A stretch of 64,000 nt of DNA from Flavobacterium sp. ASW18X (GTDB taxonomy: Bacteria; Bacteroidota; Bacteroidia; Flavobacteriales; Flavobacteriaceae), in contig NZ_SWKK01000008.1 in NCBI RefSeq assembly GCF_005144745.1, positions 1 through 64,000 on the forward strand, in the 5' to 3' direction. Within the stretch, counting starts at the first letter, position 1; every line of letters starts with the position of its first letter. This document shows, piece by piece, positions 54,243-63,984 of the stretch. A program made the translations under genes and the position numbers. Below the pieces are notes generated by a model, which did not search any database, was not told the DNA's origin, and saw only the letters and a list, made by a program, of their open reading frames with translations.

Positions 54243-54356
54243 ATATGGACGATTGTGCATTTTGCCCAGTTAAACTGTGGTTTTTGTCTAATTTTTAAGA
54301 AATTTCTGTACTTTTTTGAGTATTTTGTTTACCCAAATTTTAAATTCCCCAAGCCT

Positions 54357-54800
54357 ATGGAACGGGTAACAGATATTGCTTTTTTCAATAACATACGTGA
54401 AATTCGCGAGTACGAATTCGGAAAGTTTTATTTTTTTAACGGTCTTGTTATTTCAGAAATAGCAGAAGGTGCCACTTTTGCTTGGGAACATGCAGAAAAG
54501 GCTATTAAGGCCGCTCATGAAATTTTTGGTCACGATTTACCCATCATATACATCTCTAACAGAGTAAACAAATACAATGTGGTAGCATCTGATTGGATTA
54601 AATTTTACCAACATAGGCACAACTTAAAATACTACGGTATTGTAGGTAATAACAGTAAAAGCTTTGCCAGCTTAGTATTAGAGCGAATGTTCTTTAGATC
54701 TAGCATGCGCAAATTTAGTCACATACAAGACGCCATTGATTGGGCACAAAATTTGTTGGTAACAGATGTCGATTTAATTTTTGGCGAAAATAGCTATTGA
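54357..54800 (+). CDS. SpoIIAA/STAS-like hypothetical protein
   Basis: 147 residues from the ATG at 54357 (a GTG at 54255 is also in frame but its extension is hydrophobic and unlike the rest). The pattern EIREYEFGKFYFFNGLVISEI, IYISNRVNKYNVVASDWIKFY, YYGIVGNNSKSFASLVLERMFF and DAIDWAQNLLV resembles the small SpoIIAA/STAS-like proteins of Flavobacteriaceae. Function unknown. Its stop overlaps the convergent desuccinylase-like gene. Confidence 0.75.
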   Translation: MERVTDIAFFNNIREIREYEFGKFYFFNGLVISEIAEGATFAWEHAEKAIKAAHEIFGHDLPIIYISNRVNKYNVVASDWIKFYQHRHNLKYYGIVGNNSKSFASLVLERMFFRSSMRKFSHIQDAIDWAQNLLVTDVDLIFGENSY

Positions 54801-55753
54801 CCAATGTGAAAAATAGCGTCTCCCTGATTCACCACAGCTTGATTATTGATACAAAATACAAAGCCAGAATTTGGCGCAATAATATTTTTGCTTCGCTTGG
54901 CATACGTATCAGAAATTATCCCCATTATTTCACCTTTTTTTATAGCCATTCCATTTTTCACCTTTGGAATAAACATGCCTGCCCTTGGTGCACGCACCCA
55001 TCTAGTCATTATCAAATGTTGACTAACGCTGGTTTTAGCATCTTTCACACCTTCTAACATTTTCAGATGATGTAACACATTTGTTATCCCTTGGCAGGCA
55101 ATAGCAATGGAGTCACCATCAAAACGCATACTTTCACCAGCTTCATAAACAATAACTGTTTTCCCTTTTTTATAAGCATCGTTCCTAAAGGAACCTTTTA
55201 TCAACTTAGAAGAAAAGTAAAAGGGCGCATTAAAAACTTCCGCAAGTTCTTTACCATTATCATCCCCTAAAGTGTAACGTACTTGCGGATGATTATGGCG
55301 TTGCCCTCCACCAGTGTGCAAATCAATAGCAATATCAATTTGTGGCAAGAGCTCATTGGCATAATTGTATGCAATTCTGCTAGCCAAAGAACCGTTTTTA
55401 GACCCTGGAAAACTTCGGTTTACATCTTTACCATCTGGCACATCTCTAGAAAAATGAATAAATCCAAAGACGTTTAAAATAGGAACTACAATGACCGTAC
55501 CCCTACAAATGTTTAGCGTTTTGTCTGCCAACATTCGGCGCAGTGTTTCTACTCCGTTAATTTCATCCCCATGTAAACCAGCTTGCAGCAAAACCACTGG
55601 ACCAGGATTTTTGCTATTAAAAACGTGGACGGGTATATCTATTAAAGTGCCTGTCGGGAGTTTGGCAATATCTATTTTTACAAGTTTATTTTTCCCAGGA
55701 GGCACCAATTCTGCCCCAATTTGCAACGTTCTATCAGCTCTTTCTTCCCACAT
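54794..55753 (-). CDS. succinylglutamate desuccinylase/aspartoacylase family protein
   Basis: 319 residues from the ATG at 55753 (an in-frame ATG at 55789 is the alternative; both overlap rimK). M14-like zinc fold: VVLLQAGLHGDEINGVETLRRML (zinc His and Glu), DIAIDLHTGGGQRHNHPQ (second His), VIVYEAGESMRFDG (catalytic Glu). A C-terminal lipoyl/biotinyl-like beta barrel follows (APRAGMFIPKVKNGMAIKKGE). Family members deacylate N-acyl amino acids; next to a RimK ligase it may remove added glutamates. That last point is inference. Confidence 0.9.
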   Translation of the reverse strand: MWEERADRTLQIGAELVPPGKNKLVKIDIAKLPTGTLIDIPVHVFNSKNPGPVVLLQAGLHGDEINGVETLRRMLADKTLNICRGTVIVVPILNVFGFIHFSRDVPDGKDVNRSFPGSKNGSLASRIAYNYANELLPQIDIAIDLHTGGGQRHNHPQVRYTLGDDNGKELAEVFNAPFYFSSKLIKGSFRNDAYKKGKTVIVYEAGESMRFDGDSIAIACQGITNVLHHLKMLEGVKDAKTSVSQHLIMTRWVRAPRAGMFIPKVKNGMAIKKGEIMGIISDTYAKRSKNIIAPNSGFVFCINNQAVVNQGDAIFHIGQ

Positions 55754-56621
55754 GTCGTTCCATATATTGAATAATTCGCTTGGCCACATTAATACCCGTG
55801 GCAGCCTCTACTCCTTTTAGACCAGGAGACGCATTTACTTCTAATATCAAGGGACCATTGGCAGAACGAATTAAATCTACACCCGCAACCCCTAAGCCCA
55901 ATAACTGTGTAGCTTGTAATGCAATAAACTTTTCTCGTGGGGTTAATTTTACCGCTTCGCCTAAACCTCCTCTATGAATGTTAGACCTAAATTCATCCAT
56001 ATCAGAAGTCCGCTTCATACTAGCAACTACTTTTTTACCAATAACGATAATACGTATATCTTCCCCGTTTGCTTCCTCTATAAACTTCTGAATAAGGATA
56101 CTAGTATCCATTTTGTAAAAGGTATCAATAATGCTTTTAGCAGATTTTTTAGTCTCTGCCAAAATCACACCTAACCCTTGTGTACCTTCTTGCAGTTTTA
56201 TAATTACTGGGGGGCCACCTAAAAGGCGTAATTGGTCTTCTATATTATTAGGATTAATACTAAAAAGCGTTTCTGGAATCGGCAACCCATTTTTAGCTAG
56301 AATTTGCAGTGTAGCCACTTTATTTCTAGCTCTACTAATTGCGGCAGACCTAGCAGTACTAAAAACTCCATTTATTTCAAACTGCTTAACAATTGCTGCG
56401 CCATGTTTGGTTACTTTAGTCCCTATTCTTGGAATTATTGCATCAAACTCATGAGTAACATCTTCAGAACCAAAAAAAATTTTAGGATTACCTTCTCCAA
56501 GTTTTACGGAGCATTTGGTGTGATCAATAAGTTCTACATAATGCCCAGCTTTTTGCGCTTCTTCTACCAAGCGTCTGGTAGAATGCACATGTAGGCTTAC
56601 AGAAAGTATGGCAATGTCCAT
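55734..56621 (-). CDS. rimK: RimK-type ATP-grasp glutamate ligase
   Basis: 295 residues. ATP-grasp fold: VIIKLQEGTQGLGVILAETKK, QKFIEEANGEDIRIIVIGKKVV, FRSNIHRGGLGEAVKLTPRE, GVDLIRSANGPLILEVNASPGLKG. The N-terminal DHTKCSVKLGEGN and FDAIIPRIGT are typical of RimK, which adds glutamates to ribosomal protein S6 or synthesises oligo-glutamate. First gene of a two-gene unit with the desuccinylase-like gene. Confidence 0.93.
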   Translation of the reverse strand: MDIAILSVSLHVHSTRRLVEEAQKAGHYVELIDHTKCSVKLGEGNPKIFFGSEDVTHEFDAIIPRIGTKVTKHGAAIVKQFEINGVFSTARSAAISRARNKVATLQILAKNGLPIPETLFSINPNNIEDQLRLLGGPPVIIKLQEGTQGLGVILAETKKSAKSIIDTFYKMDTSILIQKFIEEANGEDIRIIVIGKKVVASMKRTSDMDEFRSNIHRGGLGEAVKLTPREKFIALQATQLLGLGVAGVDLIRSANGPLILEVNASPGLKGVEAATGINVAKRIIQYMERHVGRKS

Positions 56622-56847
56622 GTAAACGGCTTAGGGTCTGTTTTAGAGTATGAATATCGTTTAAAAATTTAAATCGTCTTTGTTTTTTTGTGATTTTAGT
56701 CTTTTGACGGTCCAGTTTGTTGAAGCAAAAACGTTTTAGAATCTAGGTTTTAAGAGATTTTATCAAACGTTTTCGTGCTTAGCTTATAACGTTTCTAAAT
56801 AAGGTGTTTTGCGCTGTTTAAAACTTGTTAAAAACTTGATCCTGCCG

Positions 56848-56855
56848 TAAATTTG
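56848..56855 (+). promoter_or_regulatory. sdhCAB promoter
   Basis: TAAATTTG, full TAnnTTTG match, 19 nt before the sdhC ATG, with TTG 20 nt upstream (56825-56827) as a partial -33 element. The rest of the 250-nt upstream region is AT-rich, with nothing else recognised. Confidence 0.65.
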
Positions 56856-56874
56856 CTAGTAAAACTTATAACTA

Positions 56875-57543
56875 ATGAGTGGATTGATAAAATCTTCAAT
56901 TGCCAGAAAGCTAGTGATGGCCCTTTCTGGACTTTTTCTTGTGGTTTTTCTTACCCAACACTTTGTCATCAATTTTACTTCTGTTATAGCGCCAGAAACT
57001 TTTAATGCGTGGTCTCATTTTATGGGGTACAACCCATTAGTGCAATTTGTATTGCAACCCATCTTGATTGCTGGGGTTGTTATTCACTTTGTGATGGGCT
57101 TTATCTTAGAAGCACAAAATAAAAGTGCCCGCGGGGTTTCTTACGTTAAATACAACGGAAGTGCCAATGCATCTTGGATGTCTAGAAATATGATTTACAC
57201 GGGCTTAGTGGTATTGGCTTTCTTAGGCTTGCATTTTTACGACTTTTGGGTACATGAGATGGCCTACAAATATGTAGAAGTTAAAGTGGAAGACCCTACA
57301 AGGTACCATGCGGAAACAGTTGAAAAGTTTGCGCCAATTTGGAGAACGGTACTTTATGTAATTTCTTTTGTACTACTAAGTCTTCACCTATGGCACGGGT
57401 TTGCTTCCTCTTTCCAGTCTATGGGAGTAAACAACAAGTACAGCCCGGTTATTCAAAAAATTGCTAAAATATTTGCGGTGGTAATTCCATTGGGCTTTGC
57501 CTTTATTGCTATTTACCACCATCTTAACCCAATAACACATTAA
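56875..57543 (+). CDS. sdhC: succinate dehydrogenase cytochrome b subunit
   Basis: 222 residues, five predicted transmembrane helices; the di-heme cytochrome b558 type with one membrane subunit. Heme-ligand His candidates are in [42 protein letters not shown] and [13 protein letters not shown]. It anchors SdhA and SdhB to the inner membrane. The next start follows by 4 nt. Confidence 0.95.
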   Translation: MSGLIKSSIARKLVMALSGLFLVVFLTQHFVINFTSVIAPETFNAWSHFMGYNPLVQFVLQPILIAGVVIHFVMGFILEAQNKSARGVSYVKYNGSANASWMSRNMIYTGLVVLAFLGLHFYDFWVHEMAYKYVEVKVEDPTRYHAETVEKFAPIWRTVLYVISFVLLSLHLWHGFASSFQSMGVNNKYSPVIQKIAKIFAVVIPLGFAFIAIYHHLNPITH

Positions 57544-57547
57544 TCAT

Positions 57548-59551
57548 ATGGGAGTATTGGATTCCAAAATTCCATCTGGGCCGTTGGCCGACAAATGGAC
57601 AAAACATAAAAATGATATTAATCTGGTTAACCCAGCCAACAAACGTAACATTGATGTTATTGTTGTAGGTACAGGTCTTGCCGGAGGTTCTGCTGCAGCT
57701 ACTTTAGCAGAACTTGGTTATAACGTAAAAACTTTTTGCTACCAAGATTCACCAAGAAGGGCGCACTCTATTGCCGCACAAGGTGGTATTAATGCAGCAA
57801 AAAATTACCAAGGTGATGGGGATAGCCCTTATCGCTTGTTTTATGACACCATTAAAGGTGGTGATTACCGTTCTAGGGAGGCAAATGTTTACCGTTTGGC
57901 AGAAGAATCTGCCAACATTATTGACCAATGTGTAGCGCAAGGGGTGCCTTTTGCACGTGAGTACGGTGGTTTGTTAGACAACCGTTCTTTTGGTGGTGTA
58001 TTGGTATCTAGAACTTTCTACGCTAAAGGACAAACAGGACAACAATTATTGTTAGGTGCTTATGCTGCCATGAACCGCCAGATTAATCGTGGTAAGATAA
58101 AGTCTTACACCCGTCATGAAATGATGGACTTGGTCTTGGTAGATGGTAAAGCTAGAGGTATTATTGCAAGAAACTTAGTAACAGGAGAAATAGAACGTCA
58201 TTCTGCACACGCAGTAGTTTTAGCTACTGGTGGTTACGGCAATGTATTCTTTTTATCTACCAATGCAATGGGTAGTAATGTAATGGCAGCTTGGAGAGCA
58301 CACCGCAGAGGAGCTTTCTTTGCCAATCCTTGTTTTACGCAAATTCACCCAACCTGTATTCCGGTATCTGGAGAACATCAGTCTAAATTAACTCTGATGT
58401 CAGAGTCTTTACGAAACGATGGTAGAATTTGGGTGCCAAAGAAAAAAGAAGATGCAATTGCCATACGTGAGGGCAAATTAAAACCAACACAGTTAGCAGA
58501 AGAAGATAGAGACTATTACTTGGAGAGAAGGTATCCTGCATTTGGCAACCTTGTACCTAGAGATGTAGCTTCAAGAGCTGCTAAAGAGCGTTGCGATGCT
58601 GGTTTTGGAGTGAATAAAACAGGAGAAGCAGTATATTTAGATTTTGCTGCTGCTATTCAACGTTACGGTAAAGAAAAAGCGTTGACTTCTGGTATTAAAA
58701 ATCCAGATGCAGCAACTATTACCAAATTAGGAGAAGAAGTTGTGGAAGCCAAATATGGTAACCTATTTCAGATGTACGAGAAAATCGTTGATGAGAATCC
58801 GTACAAAACTCCGATGATGATTTACCCAGCGGTACATTACACCATGGGCGGTCTTTGGGTAGACTACAATTTGCAAACCACCATTCCGGGTTGTTATGCC
58901 GCGGGTGAAGCTAACTTTAGCGATCACGGTGCTAACAGACTTGGTGCTTCCGCCTTAATGCAAGGTTTAGCTGATGGTTATTTTGTATTGCCTTATACCA
59001 TTGGAGATTACTTATCTGATGATATTAGAACTGGAGCAATCCCAACAGATTTACCAGAATTTGAAGCAACAGAAAAAGCCGTTCGTGAACGTTTAGAGAA
59101 ACTTAAAGCGGGTTCTGGTCAAAATTCCGTTGATTACTACCACAAGAAATTGGGTAAAATCATGTGGAACAAATGCGGTATGGCTCGTAACGAACAGGGT
59201 CTTAAAGAAGCCATTGAAGAAATTTCTGCCTTGAGAAAAGACTTCTGGGAAAACGTAAGAATTCCTGGGGAAATCAATGCTAAAAACGCCGAACTAGAAA
59301 AGGCAGGTAGAGTAGCCGATTTCTTGGAATTGGGTGAGTTGTTTGCAAAAGATGCTTTAGAAAGAAACGAATCTTGTGGCGGTCACTTTAGAGAAGAGTA
59401 CCAAACCGAAGAAGGAGAAGCATTAAGAGATGATGAAAACTTTAAATATGTAGCAGCTTGGGAATACAAAGGCGAGCCTAAAGATGCCCAACTACATAAA
59501 GAAGATTTGGTGTACGAGAATATAGAATTAAAGACAAGATCTTATAAATAA
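57548..59551 (+). CDS. sdhA: succinate dehydrogenase/fumarate reductase flavoprotein subunit
   Basis: 667 residues; covalent FAD site [16 protein letters not shown] (His), Rossmann motif [20 protein letters not shown], and the substrate region [34 protein letters not shown]. Oxidises succinate to fumarate in the TCA cycle and respiratory chain. The Bacteroidota type (SdhC-SdhA-SdhB order) is seen. Confidence 0.97.
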   Translation: MGVLDSKIPSGPLADKWTKHKNDINLVNPANKRNIDVIVVGTGLAGGSAAATLAELGYNVKTFCYQDSPRRAHSIAAQGGINAAKNYQGDGDSPYRLFYDTIKGGDYRSREANVYRLAEESANIIDQCVAQGVPFAREYGGLLDNRSFGGVLVSRTFYAKGQTGQQLLLGAYAAMNRQINRGKIKSYTRHEMMDLVLVDGKARGIIARNLVTGEIERHSAHAVVLATGGYGNVFFLSTNAMGSNVMAAWRAHRRGAFFANPCFTQIHPTCIPVSGEHQSKLTLMSESLRNDGRIWVPKKKEDAIAIREGKLKPTQLAEEDRDYYLERRYPAFGNLVPRDVASRAAKERCDAGFGVNKTGEAVYLDFAAAIQRYGKEKALTSGIKNPDAATITKLGEEVVEAKYGNLFQMYEKIVDENPYKTPMMIYPAVHYTMGGLWVDYNLQTTIPGCYAAGEANFSDHGANRLGASALMQGLADGYFVLPYTIGDYLSDDIRTGAIPTDLPEFEATEKAVRERLEKLKAGSGQNSVDYYHKKLGKIMWNKCGMARNEQGLKEAIEEISALRKDFWENVRIPGEINAKNAELEKAGRVADFLELGELFAKDALERNESCGGHFREEYQTEEGEALRDDENFKYVAAWEYKGEPKDAQLHKEDLVYENIELKTRSYK

Positions 59552-59558
59552 AATTGCT

Positions 59559-60305
59559 ATGAAATTATTTCTAAAAATATGGCGTCAAAAAGATGCCAGT
59601 ACCAAAGGACAGATGGTAGACTACACCTTGGACGGGGTAGAAGGCGATATGTCCTTTTTGGAAATGCTTGATATCTTAAATGAAGATCTTATCAACAAAG
59701 GTGAAGAGCCTGTAGAATTTGATCACGATTGTAGAGAAGGTATTTGCGGTACGTGTTCCTTACAAATTAATGGAGAACCTCATGGTCCAGATAGGTTGGT
59801 AACTACTTGCCAACTACATATGCGTAAATTTAATGATGGGGATACCATAGTTATTGAGCCATTTAGAGCTAAAGCTTTTCCGGTTATTAAAGATTTAATT
59901 GTAGATAGAAGTTCTTTTGACCGTATACAGCAAGCAGGCGGGTATATCTCTGTAAACACCTCTGGTAATACGGTAGATGCCAACGCAATACCAATAGAAA
60001 AGCAGGCTGCAGATTCTGCAATGGATTCTGCTACTTGTATTGGTTGTGGTGCCTGTGTAGCCGCTTGCAAAAATGCAAGTGCTATGTTGTTTACTTCTGC
60101 AAAAGTATCTCAATTTGCACAACTACCGCAAGGCCGTGTAGAAGCTACAGACCGCGTAATGAACATGGTAAGACAAATGGATTTAGAAGGTTTTGGTAAC
60201 TGTACCAATACCGGAGCTTGTGAGATAGAATGTCCTAAAGGTATTTCTTTAGAGAATATAGCTAGAATGAATAGAGAATATTTAGCTGCTAGCGTAAAAG
60301 GATAA
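59559..60305 (+). CDS. sdhB: succinate dehydrogenase iron-sulfur subunit
   Basis: 248 residues with three clusters: [2Fe-2S] ligands [13 protein letters not shown] plus the later VTTC, [4Fe-4S] [11 protein letters not shown], and [3Fe-4S] [14 protein letters not shown]. It passes electrons to the cytochrome b subunit. A terminator follows within 30 nt. Its clusters depend on the SUF system encoded at 38-46 kb. Confidence 0.97.
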   Translation: MKLFLKIWRQKDASTKGQMVDYTLDGVEGDMSFLEMLDILNEDLINKGEEPVEFDHDCREGICGTCSLQINGEPHGPDRLVTTCQLHMRKFNDGDTIVIEPFRAKAFPVIKDLIVDRSSFDRIQQAGGYISVNTSGNTVDANAIPIEKQAADSAMDSATCIGCGACVAACKNASAMLFTSAKVSQFAQLPQGRVEATDRVMNMVRQMDLEGFGNCTNTGACEIECPKGISLENIARMNREYLAASVKG

Positions 60306-60328
60306 TTCTACAAATCATTTAAAAATAG

Positions 60329-60354
60329 GCCTGAATTGCAATTGTGATTCAGGC
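60329..60354 (+). terminator. sdhCAB terminator
   Basis: GCCTGAAT/ATTCAGGC stem (60329-60336 with 60347-60354) with a 10-nt loop and a following T-run. Confidence 0.85.
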
Positions 60355-60419
60355 TTTTTTATGCACTTAAACGAAAAAATAGCTAAGCGTTCCCCGTTTA
60401 ACGAGAAAAAGCAATAAAA

Positions 60420-60446
60420 AACCCGAAGGTTTAGTACATTCGGGTT
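60420..60446 (-). terminator. terminator of the minus-strand short transcript
   Basis: AACCCGAA/TTCGGGTT stem with an 11-nt loop. On the minus strand it is followed by TTTTTTA, so it ends transcription coming from the 37-codon ORF. Confidence 0.75.
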
Positions 60447-60477
60447 AAAGCTTTTCAAGGGAAGTTTAGTTTGGTTC

Positions 60478-60591
60478 TTATAACATAAATAGTTTTTTAA
60501 CCAACCTCATGAATCCGCTTAAAAAATCGGTGCGGTAAATCTGTATATCTTCTTCCATAGACACAGATTCGTGGTTAAACTTAGAAATCAT
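60478..60591 (-). CDS. 37-aa microprotein candidate with its own promoter
   Basis: Minus-strand frame MISKFNHESVSMEEDIQIYR..., ending FMRLVKKLFML, 37 residues; an internal ATG (MEEDIQIY) gives 26 residues. The N-terminal half is acidic and the C-terminal half is a short amphipathic or hydrophobic basic helix. It is preceded by a perfect promoter (60638-60668), has a leader of about 40 nt and is followed by an intrinsic terminator (60420-60446). No family recognised. The transcript (about 215 nt) could also be a small RNA, with the ORF incidental. Confidence 0.5.
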   Translation of the reverse strand: MISKFNHESVSMEEDIQIYRTDFLSGFMRLVKKLFML

Positions 60592-60637
60592 TATTAAGGG
60601 TTTTTCAAGGTTAATTTGGGATTTTTTTCACACTTTT

Positions 60638-60668
60638 CAAATTTATTAACGAACTACTTTTCCACAAA
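60638..60668 (-). promoter_or_regulatory. perfect Bacteroidota promoter of the short transcript
   Basis: Minus strand: TTTG (60668-60665), exactly 19 nt, then TAAATTTG (60645-60638). This is a full match to TTTG-N19-TAnnTTTG, the only complete one noticed in the window. Confidence 0.75.
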
Positions 60669-60894
60669 TTATATGTTGTAAGGCATTTCTTATTTGTTGT
60701 GAACTCTAATAAAATCAATATTTATAAGCAATCTTTAAGATACACAAAGAAAAAAAGTGCATAAAACTCAGTATAAATCATATTTAACACCGTTCTAATT
60801 ATAACTATACAATTTTTTAACGTTTTTTCTGTTTATTATTAGCAAACCAAATTAACAAACTAAATATAACCAGTATCATTGGTCCCTACTATCG

Positions 60895-62634
60895 ATGAAA
60901 AACCAGCTACACCCTCTGTTGCGTTCTCAGCTCGCTGCGTATGCCGCAATGCAACCGCAGACAGATATACCAGAAGAGTTTTTAAGCATTATAAGCAATA
61001 CCTATTACACCCAAGAAAACCGACAAATACAGGAGTTAAGCGCTGTTGCCATGGGGTTAGACCCCAAGAAGCACCTAGAACAAAACATCCAAGCGATTGT
61101 AGATAATTTAAAAGAAGTCATATTTGAAACCGATTTAGAGGGCAACTGGCTCTATTTAAGTCAAGCCTGGGAAGGCCTTACTGGTTTTAAAACAGAGGAT
61201 TGTTTAGGAAAACCCTTTTTTCAATACCTCACCTATTTAAAATCTAATGACCGCATAAAGTTAAAGCAACTGTTAACTACAGACTTTGACCGGTATACCA
61301 AAACTATAGAAGTCCTTACCATCAATAATAATAGACGATGGTTAGACATTTCTTTAAAAAAGAATTATGACCCAAATGGGCGACCCACTGGATGTATTGG
61401 TACTATTTGGGATGTTACTGCGCAGAAACAGGTTGAACGTGCCTTAAAACGCTCTAAAAATAAGGAAATACAAGCCAATAGAGCCAAAGATGAATTCTTA
61501 TCTACCATCAGTCATGAAATCAGAACACCGCTTAATGCGGTGATTGGCATTACCCATCTATTGCTTTTAGAAAATCCATCAGAAGAACAATTAGAAAACC
61601 TAAATGTTCTAAAACACTCTTCTGAACATTTGTTGTCCTTAGTTAATGACATTTTAGACTTTGCAAAAATTGAAAGTGGCCACATAGAAATAGAAACCGA
61701 ACGTTTTAATCTATGGAGTCATATAGAGAGTTTACGTACAACTTATGGCAACCAGGCAGAAGATAAAGGCATACGGTTTACCGTGAATCAGGATAAACAA
61801 ATACCAGAATATCTTATTGGCGACTCTACTCGATTATTCCAAATACTAACCAACCTAATCAGTAATGCGATAAAATTTACAAGAGAAGGTGAAGTAGCAC
61901 TAAATATTAGGCTAGAAGAAACAAAAGAAGAAAGCATAATCATTGCCTTTGAAGTTATTGATACTGGTATAGGTATTTCTACGGAAAAGCAGGAAACTAT
62001 ATTTGATGCTTTTTCACAAGCAAATTCTAGCACCACTAGGGAGTACGGCGGCACAGGATTAGGTTTGACTATTTCCAGAAAATTGTTAGAATTAATGGGC
62101 AGTACAATAGCCTTAAAGAGTGAAATTGATGTTGGTTCCGTATTCAGTTTTCAATTAGAATTCAAGACCAATACGCAAGATTACATTCCGACACATACAT
62201 CCCAACTAAACCTTGATGATACCAATTTGGACGGATTATCAATATTAGTTGCAGAAGACCACAAGGTAAACATTGTAGTTATTAAAAAGTTTTTAGCCAA
62301 ATGGAATGTAGCTGTAGACATTGCGGAAAATGGATTGATTGCTGTACAGAAGTGCGAAGAAAACCAGTACGATGCAATATTTATGGATTTACAAATGCCC
62401 ATAATGAATGGTTATGAAGCAACAAAGATTATCCGCCGTAAAAATCTAAATATTCCAATTATTGCACTATCTGCCTCTGCAGAAGTGAATGTGAAGAAAG
62501 AAATAGCCATTTTAGGTATGGACGGGCACATTAGCAAACCCTTTAACCCAAATACCTTACGCACATTTTTGCAAAACATAAAAAAAGCGAAGGTAGATGG
62601 GTTAGTACATCCTTCAATGTGGAAGAAAAACTAG
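60895..62634 (+). CDS. soluble hybrid histidine kinase (PAS-HisKA-HATPase-REC)
   Basis: 579 residues, no transmembrane helix. The PAS domain is about 62-180 (LKEVIFETDLEGNWLYLSQAW). HisKA has H207 in LSTISHEIRTPLNAVIG. HATPase motifs are QILTNLISNAIKFT, DTGIGI and GGTGLGLTISRKLLELMG. The C-terminal receiver has phospho-acceptor D498 in FMDLQMPIMNG and Lys in GHISKPFNP. An N-terminal 60-residue helical stretch has no assigned domain. It resembles hybrid kinases that act with FIST sensors, but no FIST gene or output regulator is adjacent, so it is an orphan. Confidence 0.94.
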   Translation: MKNQLHPLLRSQLAAYAAMQPQTDIPEEFLSIISNTYYTQENRQIQELSAVAMGLDPKKHLEQNIQAIVDNLKEVIFETDLEGNWLYLSQAWEGLTGFKTEDCLGKPFFQYLTYLKSNDRIKLKQLLTTDFDRYTKTIEVLTINNNRRWLDISLKKNYDPNGRPTGCIGTIWDVTAQKQVERALKRSKNKEIQANRAKDEFLSTISHEIRTPLNAVIGITHLLLLENPSEEQLENLNVLKHSSEHLLSLVNDILDFAKIESGHIEIETERFNLWSHIESLRTTYGNQAEDKGIRFTVNQDKQIPEYLIGDSTRLFQILTNLISNAIKFTREGEVALNIRLEETKEESIIIAFEVIDTGIGISTEKQETIFDAFSQANSSTTREYGGTGLGLTISRKLLELMGSTIALKSEIDVGSVFSFQLEFKTNTQDYIPTHTSQLNLDDTNLDGLSILVAEDHKVNIVVIKKFLAKWNVAVDIAENGLIAVQKCEENQYDAIFMDLQMPIMNGYEATKIIRRKNLNIPIIALSASAEVNVKKEIAILGMDGHISKPFNPNTLRTFLQNIKKAKVDGLVHPSMWKKN

Positions 62635-63284
62635 TTTAACATTTCTGGAATATCACCTTGGATAATAAGATGGCCTTCTGTTGCCGCCTGTATTTCTTCT
62701 ACAGAAACATTAGGCGCTCGCTCTAATAATTTAAAGCCTTGTGGCACTACTTCTAGTACCGCTAAATTGGTTACAATTTTTTTTACGCAACCTACGCCCG
62801 TTAATGGCAAGGTACAGCGTTTTAAAAGTTTAGATTGTCCTGCCTTGTTAGTGTGCATCATCGCAACAATAATATTTTCAGCAGACGCCACCAAATCCAT
62901 AGCACCCCCCATGCCTTTAACCATTTTACCTGGAATCTTCCAATTAGCGATATCACCATTTTCTGCTACTTCCATAGCTCCTAAAATAGTTAAATGAACA
63001 TGCTTACCCCTAATCATCCCAAAACTTGTTGCTGAATCAAAAAAAGAAGCACCTGGCAATGTTGTAATCGTTTGTTTACCCGCATTGATGATGTCTGCAT
63101 CTTCCTCTCCATCAAAAGGGAATGGTCCCATACCTAATACGCCATTTTCACTTTGGAATTCCACCTCAATATCCTCTCTAACCAAATTGGCTACCAAAGT
63201 AGGTATACCAATACCTAGATTTACATAATAACCGTCTTTTACCTCTTGGGCAATTCGTCTCGCAATTCCGTTTTTATCTAGCAT
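62631..63284 (-). CDS. scoB: 3-oxoacid CoA-transferase subunit B
   Basis: 217 residues; family I CoA-transferase beta chain. The catalytic Glu is in [14 protein letters not shown]; other markers are [14 protein letters not shown] and [19 protein letters not shown]. Together with subunit A it moves CoA from succinyl-CoA to acetoacetate or similar 3-oxoacids for ketone or branched-chain catabolism. Its start overlaps the subunit A stop by 11 nt, and its stop overlaps the convergent kinase stop by 4 nt. Confidence 0.95.
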   Translation of the reverse strand: MLDKNGIARRIAQEVKDGYYVNLGIGIPTLVANLVREDIEVEFQSENGVLGMGPFPFDGEEDADIINAGKQTITTLPGASFFDSATSFGMIRGKHVHLTILGAMEVAENGDIANWKIPGKMVKGMGGAMDLVASAENIIVAMMHTNKAGQSKLLKRCTLPLTGVGCVKKIVTNLAVLEVVPQGFKLLERAPNVSVEEIQAATEGHLIIQGDIPEMLN

Positions 63285-63984
63285 TTTCTATGGGTCTTAC
63301 GGTTCGTTGTTCTATTCTCTTTTCGTAGTCAGCACCCTGAAAAATTCGCTGAATAAAAATTCCTGGCACATGTATTTGGTTAGGATCTAAGTTCCCTGCA
63401 GGGACTAATTCTTCTACCTCTGCAACCGTAATTTGTGCAGCCCCGCACATACATGGATTAAAATTACGAGCAGTACCTTTAAAAATAAGATTACCTGCCG
63501 TATCTCCTTTCCAAGCTTTTACAAACGCATAATCTGCTTTAAAAGCTTCTTCTAGAACATACATCTTACCATTAAATTCTCGTGTTTCTTTACCTTCTGC
63601 TACCTCCGTTCCGTATCCTGCAGGTGTATAAAATGCTGGAAAACCTGCTTGTGCTGCCCTACATTTTTCGGCTAAAGTACCCTGAGGGGTAAGTTCCACC
63701 TCTAATTCTCCACTTAGCATTTGGCGCTCAAACTCATCGTTTTCTCCCACATAAGAAGAAATCATTTTCTTAATCTGTTTTTGCTGTAAAAGCAACCCCA
63801 AACCAAAATCGTCTACACCAGCATTATTAGAAATACAGGTTATGTCTTTAATTCCAAGACGGACCAACTGTGTAATAGCGTTTTCCGGTATTCCACAAAG
63901 GCCAAATCCCCCAAGCATAAAGGTCATTCCATCCTTTACACCCTCAAGGGCTTCTTCCACAGAGGATACAGTTTTATTTATCAT
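63274..63984 (-). CDS. scoA: 3-oxoacid CoA-transferase subunit A
   Basis: 236 residues; alpha chain of the same enzyme. The glycine-rich N-terminus [16 protein letters not shown] and the later [25 protein letters not shown] are typical. The ATG is 17 nt from the window edge; the gene is complete, but its promoter is outside. Confidence 0.95.
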   Translation of the reverse strand: MINKTVSSVEEALEGVKDGMTFMLGGFGLCGIPENAITQLVRLGIKDITCISNNAGVDDFGLGLLLQQKQIKKMISSYVGENDEFERQMLSGELEVELTPQGTLAEKCRAAQAGFPAFYTPAGYGTEVAEGKETREFNGKMYVLEEAFKADYAFVKAWKGDTAGNLIFKGTARNFNPCMCGAAQITVAEVEELVPAGNLDPNQIHVPGIFIQRIFQGADYEKRIEQRTVRPIENAR

